NCBI RefSeq assembly: GCF_905220415.1
Contig: NC_059538.1
Coordinates: 9,176,001 to 9,240,000 of the forward strand
Origin: Colias croceus
Lineage: Eukaryota > Arthropoda > Insecta > Lepidoptera > Pieridae
Length of the DNA stretch: 64,000 nt
Reading direction: 5' to 3'
Shown: piece after piece, positions 1-12,200 of the stretch
How positions within the stretch are numbered: the first letter of the stretch is position 1
How the letters are laid out: each line of letters starts with the position of its first letter
Notes under the pieces: model-generated
The model's input: only the letters and a program-made list of their open reading frames with translations
Told to the model about the DNA's origin: nothing
The model's database searches: none
Made by a program: the position numbers and the translations under genes

Positions 1-682
1 TTCGCTGAAGCTGTTAAAAACTTACCCAAGTTTGATGCTGAAAGTCTAGCGAATTCGAAATATTATAAGGGTGGTTTTGAACCCAAGATGACGAAAAGAG
101 AAGCAGCTTTAATTTTGGGTGTGAGTCCTACGGCTAACAAAACTAAGGTATGGATCAAAGCATTTCAATCACATCTTCAGAACGAATTAGATATGGAAAT
201 TATTTCATTATTTTACAGAACAGTGCATCTGTAAGAAGTTATATTCTTAAAAAAAAGAAGTCATATTTTGTGTTATTGCAAACTGTAAGTGCCTTTTCAC
301 ACGTACCGTAGCCGGCGCCGGATACCCGGTTTCAATAGATTATGCCGGTACATGTGAAAGCTATGTACCATGCCCATACACTTCACCACCGGGTATCCGG
401 CGCCGGCTACCCGACAACCGGTACGTGTGAAAAGGCACTAACAATAATACAATTAATACTGTAAAGTAATATTACACTTCATAGTTTTTTTAATGTTTAC
501 CAATCAATTTTCAGCTGTTGAGTAATGTTTGATTGAAATAAATATGAATTATTTTTAATTTACAGATAAGGGAAGCCCACAGACGCATTATGCTTCTAAA
601 TCATCCAGATAAAGGAGGCTCCCCTTTAATAGCGGCTAAAATAAATGAAGCTAAGGACATCTTGGAAAGTGGAAAATCATGA
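1..682 (+). CDS. DNAJC19: Mitochondrial import inner membrane translocase subunit Tim14 / DNAJC19 (3' part)
   Basis: J-domain co-chaperone that stimulates mtHsp70 in the presequence translocase motor at the matrix face of the inner membrane. Two exons are in the window: 1..147, open at the left edge, and 566..682, ending in TGA at 680-682. Exon 1 encodes the family block GGFEPKMTKREAALILGVSP and ends at a GTATGG donor. Exon 2 follows TTTACAG and carries the diagnostic HPD motif (LLNHPDKGGSP) and the C-terminal KINEAKDILESGK helix. The N-terminal membrane segment lies upstream of the window. A polyadenylation signal AATAAA is at 746-751. The intron holds a MITE at 288-439. Identity is very secure, because the J-domain is degenerate in the way typical of Tim14 and ends at the usual C-terminus. 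Confidence 0.95.
288..439. repeat. Palindromic MITE in the Tim14 intron
   Basis: The 152-bp segment begins AGTGCCTTTTCACACGTACC and ends with its near-perfect reverse complement. A second GC-rich inverted block (GCCGGCGCCGGATACCCGGT) lies just inside each end. The whole unit can fold into one hairpin. No coding capacity is seen. This is a non-autonomous inverted-repeat element of unassigned superfamily; flanking target duplications are not clear. Confidence 0.8.
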
Positions 683-2839
683 ATTTGTTAGTGAAAAATA
701 ATTATGGTTTTAGTTATTTTAAATAGATAATATTACCTGTTAGTTAATAAATGTGATATGTTATATGCAGTTTTGCTTCTGAATATGATTATGATCAAAA
801 GTAAAAAAAAAAAAAAACAGCTAACAACACCGTGTGACCAGTTTATGCGCCCAACAATAGAAATAAACTAAAATACATCCATACATTGTCAGCCATTTTT
901 TTACTGAATTTAGTCATACATTTATGATGTGATGAAGAATATGCATTGTTTATGTTTATTCTAATTACAAATTAGTTGTAACATTACTGCAACTGGTTTC
1001 CTCTGCAAAATGTTACATTAAAAATATGTAAGGTCTTTGTATCAAATATGAATATTTTATAGTTTTTTTTTTAATCTTGGCAGTAATTTGATTACTATTA
1101 TTTAACATAACATGAAGTATGACCACATTAGAGTACGGAAAATCTATCATTAATAAATACATAGAAAACATTTCATTCCTTTATTATCTATAGAACCTCC
1201 AACATAATGTTACGGCACGGCATAAAATATATTAAAGAGATTTGATAGATAATTATGAGAAAGCATGACACACCATAGACAACTACATAATATAAGCATT
1301 ATACAAATATTAGTTTCAAAAATTATTATTATACATAAATATAATTATTAATTATATAAAATTATGTTCAAGAGTATTCACAATAAATAACAAATTTAAA
1401 GGAACGATACCATTTATTAGCTCAATGTATGTATTGTAGAGAACAAAAAAAATTGTATCACTAATAAAATATAAAAGGCTACTTTCTAGCTCTCTTACAT
1501 TAAAATTTAAATGTCTTTTACACATACAACCACTACACATTTATTATAATTGCATTAATTAAATAATTTATTTTTTAAAAATATAACAGTACCGTTACTT
1601 GTATACGTAGTATATTATTATTAGTCTGTGCCGTTACGGACTTTTATATATGTACTAACCAATGAAAATTTTCCATAGAAGCAGGATAATATGCCTAATA
1701 AAAAAAAGATATGTCATTTATTATTGTCACTTATTAATTTTAATTGGTGGCGAATTTTTATGTTCGATAATACTAAGCCTCATTAATAAACTTAACTGTA
1801 TCCATTTCCTTTGTAAATAATTAGGCTAGTTGCAGAGCTTGACCGACCGTCAGTGCGGACGTCAGTCGCGCTTGTAATATGTATGGAAATTCATAAAACC
1901 GTTCATAGCTAGACCGACCATACGCACGCGTGTTGTCATGCGCATTTAGTGTCATAGTCATACAATAATTGTTGATGCGTATCGCCAGGACCGACGGTAC
2001 GCACTGACGGTCGGTCAAGCACTGCAACCAGCCTAAGTAATTACTTACACAAAGCTATAACAAAATCATCAAAAGATGAACAATGCACCAAAAATAAAGA
2101 CTACAAAAAATTATACAATACTTTATGACTAAAACTATTCTTGTTATGATAGAAATAATAATTTCATAACAAATACTTGTAAAAATATTATCTCACTCAA
2201 ATAATTATAAAAATAAATTATTATTATTATAAACTTATCACTACACTCATTAAATTACAAATTAATGCAATAACATCTCACGCTAATTCAAAATAAGCAT
2301 TTTTTCTTAGTTGTACTATTTATTACCTATAGAGAATAATAAACAAGAGCAATCATAGATGTTATTCCCTGATTCATAAGAGATAGCAACCTATAATATT
2401 AATGCATAAAGAAAAAAAAATTTTTTTCATTTTTTTGTAAATGAGTCATGATCTTGCATGAATAAATTTTGAATCAAGGATGGACAAATAGGACTAGGTA
2501 GTTAACTTTTGTACAAAACTATAAATTTTGCAACTATTTATAATGTCATGTAAAATTGTTCATAACAAAAATTTACAAATACTTTGTTCATGAATCACTT
2601 TGTAGTTTCGATTTATTATTTTAAAATATTCCATTTTTAAATTTATGCATGTATTTTTATACAAGACATATAGTTTATATTTAAAATTGCTAATACTATA
2701 AAACTTTATTTTTATTTTTTAGCAACTTATTTTAAACATAGATATATTTCGAACGATTGAACTTTAAGTAGTGAATAAGTAGAACATCATTGGTAATCCA
2801 TTAAAAGGTGAGATCAGAATTGTATAATTTTTAAATGAT
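683..2839. other. Convergent intergenic spacer, Tim14 to GRTP1
   Basis: Very AT-rich spacer between the 3' ends of two convergent genes. It should contain both 3' untranslated regions. Apart from the MITE at 1824-2033 I see only short spurious reading frames without codon bias or recognisable motifs. Confidence 0.6.
1824..2033. repeat. MITE family B, copy 1
   Basis: About 210 bp with long imperfect terminal inverted repeats (GGCTAGTTGCAGAGCTTGAC at the left, the complement at the right ending GCAACCAGCC). A related copy lies in Sec5 at 14734-14951 in opposite orientation and shares the internal segments GAACGGTTTTATGAATTTCC and ACGGTCGGT. The flanks read TTA and TAA. Two copies in one window show that this is a dispersed family. 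Confidence 0.85.
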
Positions 2840-5800
2840 TCACCGCGGTGGTTCTTTCTGCTGCTGCTCTCGGCGTTGTTTGGCGAAGCGGGCGCGCAAC
2901 TTGATAATCGTCGTGTTTGATAGTGTTCCAGGTACTTTGAATATAGACTGAAAATAAATTCAAATAATATATTAACTTCTGCTCATATAAGAAATATTTA
3001 TGGTTCTTAGACATAATATGCAATTTAAAATGTTGCAGATATTAAATCGCAAAGCTAATTGATTTTTTGTCTTGTACTATTTGACTGAACCATGTTTATG
3101 ATATGTTCGATACATGAGTTTCGACACATGAATTTATAGCAGAATAAATTTAATTGCATTGTTTATTAATAAATGGTCTATTGTGTAAATATCATAAAAT
3201 TATGAACTAAATAGTAAAAGTGATATCTCTGAAAAGTACCTGCATAAATTCATGACAGTGTAAAGCACTGGCATTCTTCACAATAGCTTTAAAGCATTCC
3301 GCCAGTGACGTGAAGTCATTGCATGCCATGATTGCATCTCTGTTTGTTTTTATTAATGTAATGCACACTCTAAATAAAATTTTAGAGCCCTCATAAAACA
3401 AACAATCCCAAATCCTTAATACTGTCTCTATTGGCAGGACCTCAGCGAATAGACATACAAACCATTTTGTGGTTATAACTGCCCAGGGTAAACCTAAAAT
3501 TGTAATAGACTTTTAGACAAGTATTAGAAAAGAAGCATTAAAAGTTCATAGCTTTGTTTATACATGAATAATTATTGTAACTAAATATGCTATTTTTATT
3601 ACTTAGTACTTAAGTACTTAAAAATTAATTTTAATCTGATAAAATCTTTTTAATGATACATATATGCATATATTTAATTTCTTATCAAAAATAATTATGG
3701 CAGTTATATGATTTACACTCAGTCAATTATTATTTATAATATAAAAAAAATATATACTACAACCAAGTATTGATAAATAAAAACAATCTAGTTGATAAAA
3801 ATAAAGCATCAAGAGTCGAGACACTACTGATAACATAAGTGCATCAATTATCAATACCTAAGTTTATCACATGCTGGTGAACATCAGGTACCTTTGATTT
3901 TACCAACTCAGATAAAACCTCAATGTCAACTATGAGGCCATCCATAGTCTTGGTATAGTAATCAGGAAGTATTTTTTCCACCAGCACTTTTAGAAGCCAG
4001 AATGAGGTTTCTTCACTTTTTGTTGCCAATAATAATAGACCTAGAAATCAAAGAAACACAATAAGATTAACTATCATAAAGCTACTTAGAATTGTAAATA
4101 GTTCATTATTAGTTCTTTGTGTGCGTCAGGATTGCTCCGCCAAGTTATCAAATCAGAAAATGGTTTCAGCCAAAAGTTTGTCAATATTTGTCAAAATCGA
4201 AAGAAACAAACCCCGTATTTGTCAAAGCAGAAATAAAGAAGTTATAAGCGTTTTAAGTTGGCCGCGCAATCCTGACGTCAAGGACTGCGCGGCCACGGAG
4301 ATCTCAGCAACTACTTGGGATAGAGAAATAATTCCTTTTGTCAACTCAAGTCTGTATTTGTCAAGATTTGTCGAAAAATGAATCAAAGCTCTATATCAAT
4401 ATTATAATTAAATATTCGCCTTGAAAGTCATGGCCGCGCAGTCCTTGATTTGCTATTTTGTTTTTAGTATTTTTTTTATTAAAATTGAAGACTTCATATA
4501 GTATAGGAGTTAAAAGGAGAAAGGTCTTAATTTGTCGAAACTGACAAAAGCTTTAAAATACGAATAAAGTGTAATTAAACAGACGAAATCAATTTAAAAC
4601 ACAAAACTCGTGGCCGCGCAGTCCTGACGTTACTTTAAACCATGATATCTCAATAACTATAGTAGCTAGGATTTTGCTGTAGACGTCCATATAATCCTTA
4701 TATTAACCCCATTAAAATGACATATCCTTTTACCCTCAACACTGTTTGGGACGCGAGTAATCTCAAGAATTATGTTACCCCATACAATGTTCTAGTAGAG
4801 TGACCATAATGTCGATTTGTTTTTAATCTTTGTCAAACTGGCTATGACAGCACAGTTCAAGGGAATTCTGTTCTGTTAGTCAAAAACTTAAATAAAATAC
4901 TAAATAAGACGAAATAAAAAACTTGTTTAATATTTGAATATTTTTATTCATTGCACAAATATAAAGATTTCAAAAATCAACAAAATCATTATTCTTCAAC
5001 TTTAAATGTTTTTCATCGGCTCTTACACCTCTACTAAAACATAAGTTAAAAAATGGATATATACAGAATCGTTTGTACCTACTCTCTTCTAATTTACTCT
5101 TGTTATCGTCGTAACAAAGCATTCCGCTATTTCTTATAATATGACACTTATAATGCCCTATTGTTCCAAGTATTGGAGGAACATATTCTACGGCACCTAA
5201 TAATTTATAAATGTTTTGTTTAATTATTATACTTTTAGGTACCTCATGTAAAAACACCATTTGCGTGCCATTTAAATCGAATGTAACAATTTTTGACAAG
5301 GTATAATGAAATAGAACTACTTCATTGCATTTTCTGATTTGCTTGTTTTCCCAATCATGAATAATAATAGAATCTTCCAAGTTACTGATGGTGAAAATAT
5401 TAATTATATCTAAATTTAACGGTATAAACACATGTTTTCTTCTTGATGGGGTAGAATTTATGCATGCACTATTTGAACAGTTACTTACAGAAGAAGCACT
5501 AAAAATAATATCATTTAAGACGTGCTCATAAATAAATGCAGCGTTACATTCACAATCATAATGATTGTTTTTGAAATGTATCGAAGCAATTCTTATTCTT
5601 AATTTGTTTGCTTCTTCACTGTTATTATCAGAGTTACAGAGGATTTGTAAAAACGCTTTTATATCCCTATTTCTGCAATTATTGTCAAATAAATCGCGTA
5701 TGCATGAATACTCTTTAAATCCGTGGGCCAATAAAAAAAATACGGAATCAAATGCACAAGTGTTTGTTAATTTAATATTTTTTTCAGATATATCTTGTAC

Positions 5801-8565
5801 AGTAAAATTACTATTTTTTAAAAACATTATATTTACAGGTTTATTTGCAGAATCATCTTTAGGAACACCTTCGCCTCTCCAGTTTTCAACATACGTAGGA
5901 ATTACTGAGAATACCGAATCATTTAAAAACGTTTTGGTTACACTAGGTTTTTCTTTTTTGCAGCATTTGTTTTCAAATGGTAACATTTTTCGCTTCCTAG
6001 TCTTACCTCGTTTTCTTTTAATGTTTTTCTCCTTTTTGTCTACAATGTCGGCGAAATTATTTAAACAATTTAAAGCAATTTTTATTTCACCTAATAAATA
6101 ATCATAATGCATATTTAAATATTCATCAATGTTATATTTCTTCGACCTTGTTGTGAATAACAAATTTTTCATAGTTTTAAAATAGCTCTCTAGAGCTGAA
6201 GATGTTGGTACTTTGTTTTGTGATTTATATAATGGGCACATAATATTACTCCAGAGGGGTAACTTTAGGAGTAACCGTTTGAGCATTGTTATTAAATGAG
6301 GCATGTAGAAAGAGTTTTGTGATTCTGACGAACTTTTTGTTTTATCTAGGCTTTTTTCCCTCTCAACAATTTCATCAAACCATGAGAGCAAACCGTCATC
6401 ATCGTCGAGGATTATGTTTTCGTGAATATTTTCCTTCTCATCGGTGTCTTCATTAGGTTCCGTATATGTAGTATTACCTAAGGTGCAACTTATTTTCTGA
6501 ATATAAACAGAAACAGGGTTTTCTGGGTTATCGTATTCGGTTAAAATTGAAAGAATAAAGTAAAGTTGAAGAATAATGATTTTGTTGATTTTTGAAATCT
6601 TTATATTTGTGCAATGAATAAAAATATTCAAATATTAAACAAGTTTTTTATTTCGTCTTATTTAGTATTTTATTTAAGTTTTTAACTAACAGAACAGAAT
6701 GCCCTTGAACTGTGCTGTCATAGCCAGTTTGACAAAGATTAAAAACAAATCGACTCACTCCGAATCGGTCACTCTACTAGAACATTGTATGGGGTAACAT
6801 AATTCTTGAGATTACTCGCGTCCCAAACAGTGTTGAGGGTAAAAGGATATGTCATTTTAATGGGGTTAATATAAGGATTATATGGACGTCTACAGCAAAA
6901 TCCTAGCTACTATAGTTATTGAGATATCATGGTTTAAAGTAACGTCAGGACTGCGCGGCCACGAGTTTTGTGTTTTAAATTGATTTCGTCTGTTTAATTA
7001 CACTTTAGTCGTATTTTAAAGCTTTTGTCAGTTTCGACAAATTAAGACCTTTCTCCTTTTAACTCCTATACTATATGAAGTCTTCAATTTTAATAAAAAA
7101 AATACTAAAAACAAAATAGCAAATCAAGGACTGCGCGGCCATGACTTTCAAGGCGAATATTTAATTATAATATTGATATAGAGCTTTGATTCATTTTTCG
7201 ACAAATCTTGACAAATACAGACTTGAGTTGACAAAAGGAATTATTTCTCTATCCCAAGTAGTTGCTGAGATCTCCGTGGCCGCGCAGTCCTTGACGTCAG
7301 GATTGCGCGGCCAACTTAAAACGCTTATAACTTCTTTATTTCTGCTTTGACAAATACGGGGTTTGTTTCTTTCGATTTTGACAAATATTGACAAACTTTT
7401 GGCTGAAACCATTTTCTGATTTGATAACTTGGCGGAGCAATCCTGACGCACACTAGTTCTTTTAGTGTAACCTTCATACAAATCATGATCTACAGACAAT
7501 TAGCAATTATTAATCAATCATATCATGCAAACGGAAACTTGAAAGTCAAGCATAATTTACAATTTAATCATTGTGTATCAATTAGTAATGGTGTTAAGTG
7601 AATTATTTGAATTGTGTCTTATAATTTCTAATCATTGCAGTATTTATAAAATGATGAATGAATGAGTTTGGTGGTAAAGTTATTTGTTTAATCTTAACCC
7701 ATTGAGCCCCGAGCGGTCCGATCTGACCACGACACAATAGATTTTCTATTGTGTCTGTGATTCCGGGGGCTAAGTTATTAATGAAAAATTGTAAGGAAAC
7801 ATACCAGCTATATAGTTCAATCCTTGGCAGTATCCAACAACTCTATTGTTATGGGCATAAGCAATCAGTACATGAAACAAATGTGTCTGATGGTTGGCTT
7901 CTTTTGTAAAGTAAATATTATCAGGAAATGTCCGAGGTAAGTCAGTTTTCACAAGATCTACGAGTTCCTTTTCAAATGGCTGATCCAATATCTTGTGGTA
8001 CAGGTCTGGAGACTGCTCCCTCATTTTATCAGCTTCTGAGATTGCCATCCATACTGATGGACGATGCTCACCTGGCAGTTTAAATATTTAAATTATGTAT
8101 AAGTAACAATTTTCTAAATATAAAAACAAACAATAAATTTTAGTTAATGTTATAAAATAATTGAGAAATTTATTATATACGTATATAAATTATAATAAAT
8201 TTCTCAATTATTTCTCATATATATATAAATTAGTGCAATCAAAAACAATGCATCGAATAAGTTTGGTATACATAAAGGTACTTACTCGGAATCCCTTTAC
8301 GCACGTATCTTTTAACTGTGTTCGTGCGTTTGACCGACTTTCCTTCGCCAAGCAATATGGACCATTTTTGCGCTCTCGACGCCAATACCTTTAGGTATAC
8401 AGACATAAAATCTTCATAGCTTGCATAATCAAAATCTTCGTGTCGTTCAAAACCATATTCATCAATTGCACTGAAACATGAAAATAAAATTATATTTTTT
8501 ACTTGGTTCATGGTAATTAATTATTAATGAAGACCTATAACATACCTGAAATTAGACTGAGCCAT
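2840..8565 (-). CDS. GRTP1: Growth hormone-regulated TBC protein 1 (TBC1D6) Rab GAP
   Basis: Cytosolic TBC-domain GTPase-activating protein that accelerates GTP hydrolysis by Rab proteins. Six coding exons on the minus strand: 8546..8565, 8286..8470, 7805..8071, 3858..4040, 3240..3493 and 2840..2947. Together they are 1017 nt, encoding 338 residues, the normal family length, with all phases matching. The TBC domain starts near GIPSEHRPSVW (residue 67 on). The arginine finger is R115 in TDLPRTFP and the glutamine finger is Q151 in GYCQGLNYIAG, so the enzyme should be active. The C-terminus is basic and Gln-rich (KQRREQQQKEPPR). Intron 3 is enlarged to about 3.8 kb by the foldback transposon at 4119-7453. 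The start ATG lies 671 bp from the divergent Sec5 start. Confidence 0.93.
4119..5004. repeat. Left arm of the foldback element
   Basis: This is the left inverted arm of about 885 bp; it pairs with about 6560-7453. Visible differences are small: for example the right arm has the extra bases CTCCGAATCGGTC where the left has CATAATGTCG. Short GGCCGCGC-containing subterminal repeats inside the arm could be transposase binding sites. The inner end of the arm overlaps the end of the central ORF, and the mirrored copy overlaps its start. Confidence 0.85.
4970..6631 (-). CDS. Transposon protein: MULE/NOF-type C-terminal region with ubiquitin-protease-like domain
   Basis: Uninterrupted 553-codon ORF inside the foldback element. 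Residues 110-185 (LLLKLPLWSNIM, SALESYFKTMKNL, YLNMHYDYLLGEIK) resemble the part that follows the catalytic domain in MULE-type transposon proteins. A lysine/arginine-rich stretch (about 199-228) follows and could be a nuclear signal. Residues 270-515 look like a USP-type cysteine protease fold: a Cys box LTNTCAFDSVFFLL with C292, a paired-cysteine stretch near 385-390, IPLNLD at 403, and a His box GHYKCHIIRNSGMLCYDD with H493 and D508. The N-terminal DDE catalytic domain is missing. The open frame suggests a young copy or selection. Domain assignment is by motif pattern only; the first residues come from the inverted arm and may not be native. Confidence 0.65.
   Translation of the reverse strand: MNIFIHCTNIKISKINKIIILQLYFILSILTEYDNPENPVSVYIQKISCTLGNTTYTEPNEDTDEKENIHENIILDDDDGLLSWFDEIVEREKSLDKTKSSSESQNSFYMPHLITMLKRLLLKLPLWSNIMCPLYKSQNKVPTSSALESYFKTMKNLLFTTRSKKYNIDEYLNMHYDYLLGEIKIALNCLNNFADIVDKKEKNIKRKRGKTRKRKMLPFENKCCKKEKPSVTKTFLNDSVFSVIPTYVENWRGEGVPKDDSANKPVNIMFLKNSNFTVQDISEKNIKLTNTCAFDSVFFLLAHGFKEYSCIRDLFDNNCRNRDIKAFLQILCNSDNNSEEANKLRIRIASIHFKNNHYDCECNAAFIYEHVLNDIIFSASSVSNCSNSACINSTPSRRKHVFIPLNLDIINIFTISNLEDSIIIHDWENKQIRKCNEVVLFHYTLSKIVTFDLNGTQMVFLHEVPKSIIIKQNIYKLLGAVEYVPPILGTIGHYKCHIIRNSGMLCYDDNKSKLEESRYKRFCIYPFFNLCFSRGVRADEKHLKLKNNDFVDF
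6560..7453. repeat. Right arm of the foldback element
   Basis: Reverse-complement partner of 4119-5004, ending GCAATCCTGACGCACAC next to the 9-bp duplication. The start codon of the central ORF (6631) lies inside this arm, so the first 23 or so codons are arm sequence. Confidence 0.85.
7690..7776. repeat. Short hairpin repeat in GRTP1 intron 3
   Basis: A small interspersed repeat: CCCCGAGCGGTCC on the left, CCGGGGGCT on the right, and a central self-complementary block GACACAATAG-ATTTT-CTATTGTGTC. It lies just downstream, on the gene strand, of the splice donor of GRTP1 exon 3 (7805). Confidence 0.5.
8157..8211. repeat. Perfect 21-bp-arm palindrome in GRTP1 intron 2
   Basis: Arms 8157-8177 and 8191-8211 (ATAATTGAGAAATTTATTATA and its complement) are exact and are separated by a 13-base loop. 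This is AT-rich and could be a tiny MITE or a cruciform-prone site. No coding function is expected. Confidence 0.7.
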
Positions 8566-9236
8566 ATTGATATATGTACTTAAATTACAAATTAAATAGA
8601 AGCTGCATAATTTGTTCTGTGATCAAATAAAATGCGCTAAAATAAAAGTTACGCCCCCAAATTCATCGCCGTACACTATATAAATTTTCATGAATGAAAA
8701 CCAAAGAGTATAATGTATAATGAAAACCAAATAACCCACATGACAATAAATCAAAGTCTTTCTGACATTTGTCACTGTCAAACCAGTTTAAAGATTATAA
8801 ACGTGCATAGATTGAATGAATTTTGTGCACAACATTACGAGACATTACCTAAATAGCGCTTAAAATTCTTACTGTTGCTGAAAACGCCTTCAGAATATCA
8901 ATAATTATCATAATCTAAAGTACGAACGGAATTTATATTATTTTAGTAATTTATGTAATAAAAAAATAGCTAACCGTCAACTGTCAAGTTTATTGTCATC
9001 TGTCAAGTATCATATTTGATCATATTTGATAACAAATCCATATAATTGTGATTTCGTGTAAAATGTTGATTAAAAATAATTCAAATTAAAATTTAAGTTT
9101 ACTTAATTCTTTTAATATATATTTGCCAATCTGGTAAATAAACCAAAAAGCTAATTTCAGTGTTAAAAAAATATTATCCGTACTTGTGTTTGACTACATT
9201 TTGCATCTAATTTTTGTCTGTAAATTCCTAGTAGTG
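8566..9236. promoter_or_regulatory. Divergent promoter region GRTP1 / Sec5
   Basis: 671 bp separate the two start codons. The region is AT-rich, without a clear TATA box at a suitable place for either gene. It contains a local repeat of CAACTGTCAAG/TGTCATCTGTCAAG motifs near 8970-9010. It should hold both 5' untranslated regions and a shared housekeeping-type promoter. This is inferred from position only. Confidence 0.5.
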
Positions 9237-12200
9237 ATGGGTCCGCCTCCAGTGGTAACTGGTATATCACCTAAAGAAGGGCCTCCTGGTACCAGAGTAA
9301 CTATAAGAGGCGAATTTCTAGGAACAAGCGTAACTGACTTAATAGGTACATTATGAATTAAATTGTAATAGTATATTAATATAGTGCCCAAATCCTATCA
9401 TTTGTGATATCTATGAGAAAACTGGATAAATTTCGTAAACAAACAAATAAATATAAAAAAGATGTGTTGCACTCGAGACTGCCGCGGTAAAGCTATTGCA
9501 TAGCATGCCTTCAAGCCACACCTCCGAGCCCGTCGGAGTGGGGAGCGTGAGGTTTTTTCGTTACGGAATTTCTCGATTCGGTCCCCGCGCTCAAGGCCCG
9601 CGATAGAAGCTATGCAATAGCTTAAAAAATAAGTATCAGGCTATGATTACAAGTTCAATAATCTGGTAGGAAATATCTTCTAGGTCTGAAAATATGTGGA
9701 TGTGATTGCTTGCTATCTGCTGAATGGAAAAGTCGAAATAAGATAGTAGCAAGATCTGGGCCTTGCAAAGGAAGAGGAGATATTATTGTCACTACAAGAT
9801 CTGGAGGGGAGGGTACTTCTACTGTTCAGTTTAGAGGTATGTTTTGTCATTTACTCATTTGTCTTGCCTTGTCTAGTATTTAAACATTTCCCTGACTGTA
9901 AGTACTCTATATAAAAAATCTAATAATTGTTAAAAAGTAACTTCTTTTCCTGTTAAGATAGATTAAAATTTTTTGCAAATGTAAATAGGGTAAAATCACT
10001 ATTTATTTATACAATTAATATCTGTACTAATAATGCATTCATTTTTAGGTTACCATGAGTCAATAGGCCCAGTAAAGGAGAGTGCAGTATGGGTGGAGGA
10101 AGCTGCCCCTCCAGCACTACCGTGGGGGAGACGGCCCATGTCCCCCACGGCGTATACCCCACCTGACCCATTGGGGCTCGCTACTGAGGGAGATGATTGC
10201 AAGTTTCCTGAAGAAGAGCTTAATGAACTGTTTCCAGATGGGTAAGGATACTATAAAAAAAAAAGAAAAAAAAAAGGATACTATAATCTTTTTATTATAA
10301 TATTAGAAGATTATTTATATTGAAATCACGACCAACTTATTGAGATGATGTAGATCATAAAGAAATATGAAATGGTCTATATATTATATTATGTCTTATC
10401 AAATAATTTTTAGTACAATATTATAACACCTAAGTTTTAAAGTCTAGACATAACATTTATATAATATGTTGCCTACACTCGGCTTCAATACAAAGTAAGT
10501 TGAGTTCAAGGCTATATGAAGACATTGTAGTGTAAAAATATTATATAAATAAATATTATTAATGGACTTAATGGCTGTGTAATGGACTGAATATGAGCCT
10601 AAATTTAAGTGGGTTTTTATTCTAGTGTTCAATCCAATTAATAACTTCTATTGTTATGAACATTTTAAGTTCTGGCAAGCTGTCTGAAGAAAACTTTCAA
10701 CCTGGCTGGTACTTGCTGGAACATCATAGCAATACTTCATTTGAAGACTTGAAGGCAGGAATGGTGTTTCTACAGAGAAAAGTATGTACATATTCTCTAA
10801 AAAATTTTTTCAACTTCGTTAAGAGAAAAATATCCTAAAATATACAAAATATTTACATACTTTTTTAGGTGGAAGGTCAAAAGGAAGGCCAGCTTAGTTT
10901 TCTGAAAGCGAATACTGGGGCTGTAATGGATCAACTGGATCGTCTTGTTCTTCTAAAGAACATGTATGAAGAGGATCAAAGAAAGAATGGCAAAGAACCA
11001 CTGCCCAGCTTACAGGCAGCCATTGAAGGTTGTAAATTTTTTTAAGTTAACAATAATTTTGCTAACCCTGCTTTTAAAAAAAATATATTTTCTTCCTATT
11101 TTTATTTTCTATAAAATATTTTTATATGCGATTTTCAGAATCAATAACATTAGCGGACTCACTTTTCTCCGAAATATTATCCCGAAAAGAGAACGCCGAT
11201 AAGACGCGAGAGGCGCTATCGCTTCTGACGAGGCACAAGTTTTTATTCCAACTACCAGCATCAATTGATAGGAATATTCGAAAAAAGGAATACGATTTAG
11301 TTGTTAACGACTATACGCGAGTTAAGAACTTTTTTGGCAATACGGATGTAAAGGTGAGATAATTATAGAATTCTGTATGTTTATAGAATTTTTGTAAAAT
11401 ATTAGTTTGAATAGGTATGAAGGTATATTATTGTACTTATGCAGTTATTTTTTTTTAGCTTTTTCAAAAAATCTTAGATGAAATCGATAAAAAGATTGAA
11501 GATTTGAAAGAAAATTTGTTTGCCCGCATGAAAACAATGCCATGTAATGTCCAAGAACAAACAAAATACATAAGGTATGCTGCAAAACTAAAAAAAAATT
11601 AAAACTCGGAAACAATAAAAAAATATTGTGAATGTAATGAACGAAATTTTAAATGTATTTTTTAGATTGTTAATAAGTTTAAATTGGGATGGTGATGCAG
11701 CGTGGATTGCAATCACAACACGAAAAGATTACCTCATGAGTCTTATGAACAAAGTGAAAGACCATTTTAAACAGAAGGAAGATCAAGAGATAAGTGAAAA
11801 AGGTAACTTTTTAACATGCACATTTCAAACGCCATGTAGATATTTTATTTTTGTTTGTATTAAATTGTTATTTATTAGTAAATACTAATATTATAAAGAG
11901 GAAAGGTTTGTATGTATGTATGTGTGGTTTTCACGCATAAACTACTGAACCGATTATAATGAAATTCAGCATACATATAGAGGGTAACTTTGATTAACAC
12001 ATAGGATAGGTTTTATTCCAGTAATCCCACGGGAACGGGAACTATGCGGGTTTTCCTTTGAAAACGCGGGCGAAGACGCGGGCGAAAAGCTAGTTAGTAA
12101 ATATTTTTTTAAATGAAAAATAAACTTATATTCTGATAAACAAAATCGGTATCAACCAGTGACATTATAAAATTGTCGAGCACAGGTAAACGCAAAGCCC

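Larger units (their letters stand above)
4119..7453 (-). mobile_element. Foldback-type MULE-like DNA transposon with 9-bp target duplication
   Basis: A complete insertion of 3335 bp in GRTP1 intron 3. It is bounded by identical 9-bp duplications TAGTTCTTT (4110-4118 and 7454-7462). The ends are inverted copies beginning GTGTGCGTCAGGATTGCTCC, and the inverted repeats run inward for nearly 900 bp (about 4119-5004 and 6560-7453), with few mismatches. The arms carry repeated blocks around GGCCGCGCAGTCCTGACGT at about 4260, 4435 and 4615 and their mirror positions. The centre holds one long minus-strand ORF (4970-6631). The 9-bp duplication, long arms and MULE-type C-terminal protein fit the MULE superfamily and recall Drosophila FB/NOF. 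No catalytic DDE region is present, so the copy is probably non-autonomous. Confidence 0.88.

Noticed and set aside
4121..4381. 86-residue ORF in the left foldback arm and its 102-residue mirror at 7191-7499
   Set aside because: Both are the same arm sequence on opposite strands; the residues follow the subterminal repeats, and no protein-like pattern is seen.
5565..6101. 178-codon plus-strand ORF
   Set aside because: It is antisense to the transposon protein, with hydrophobic low-complexity residues expected from the complement of its codons.
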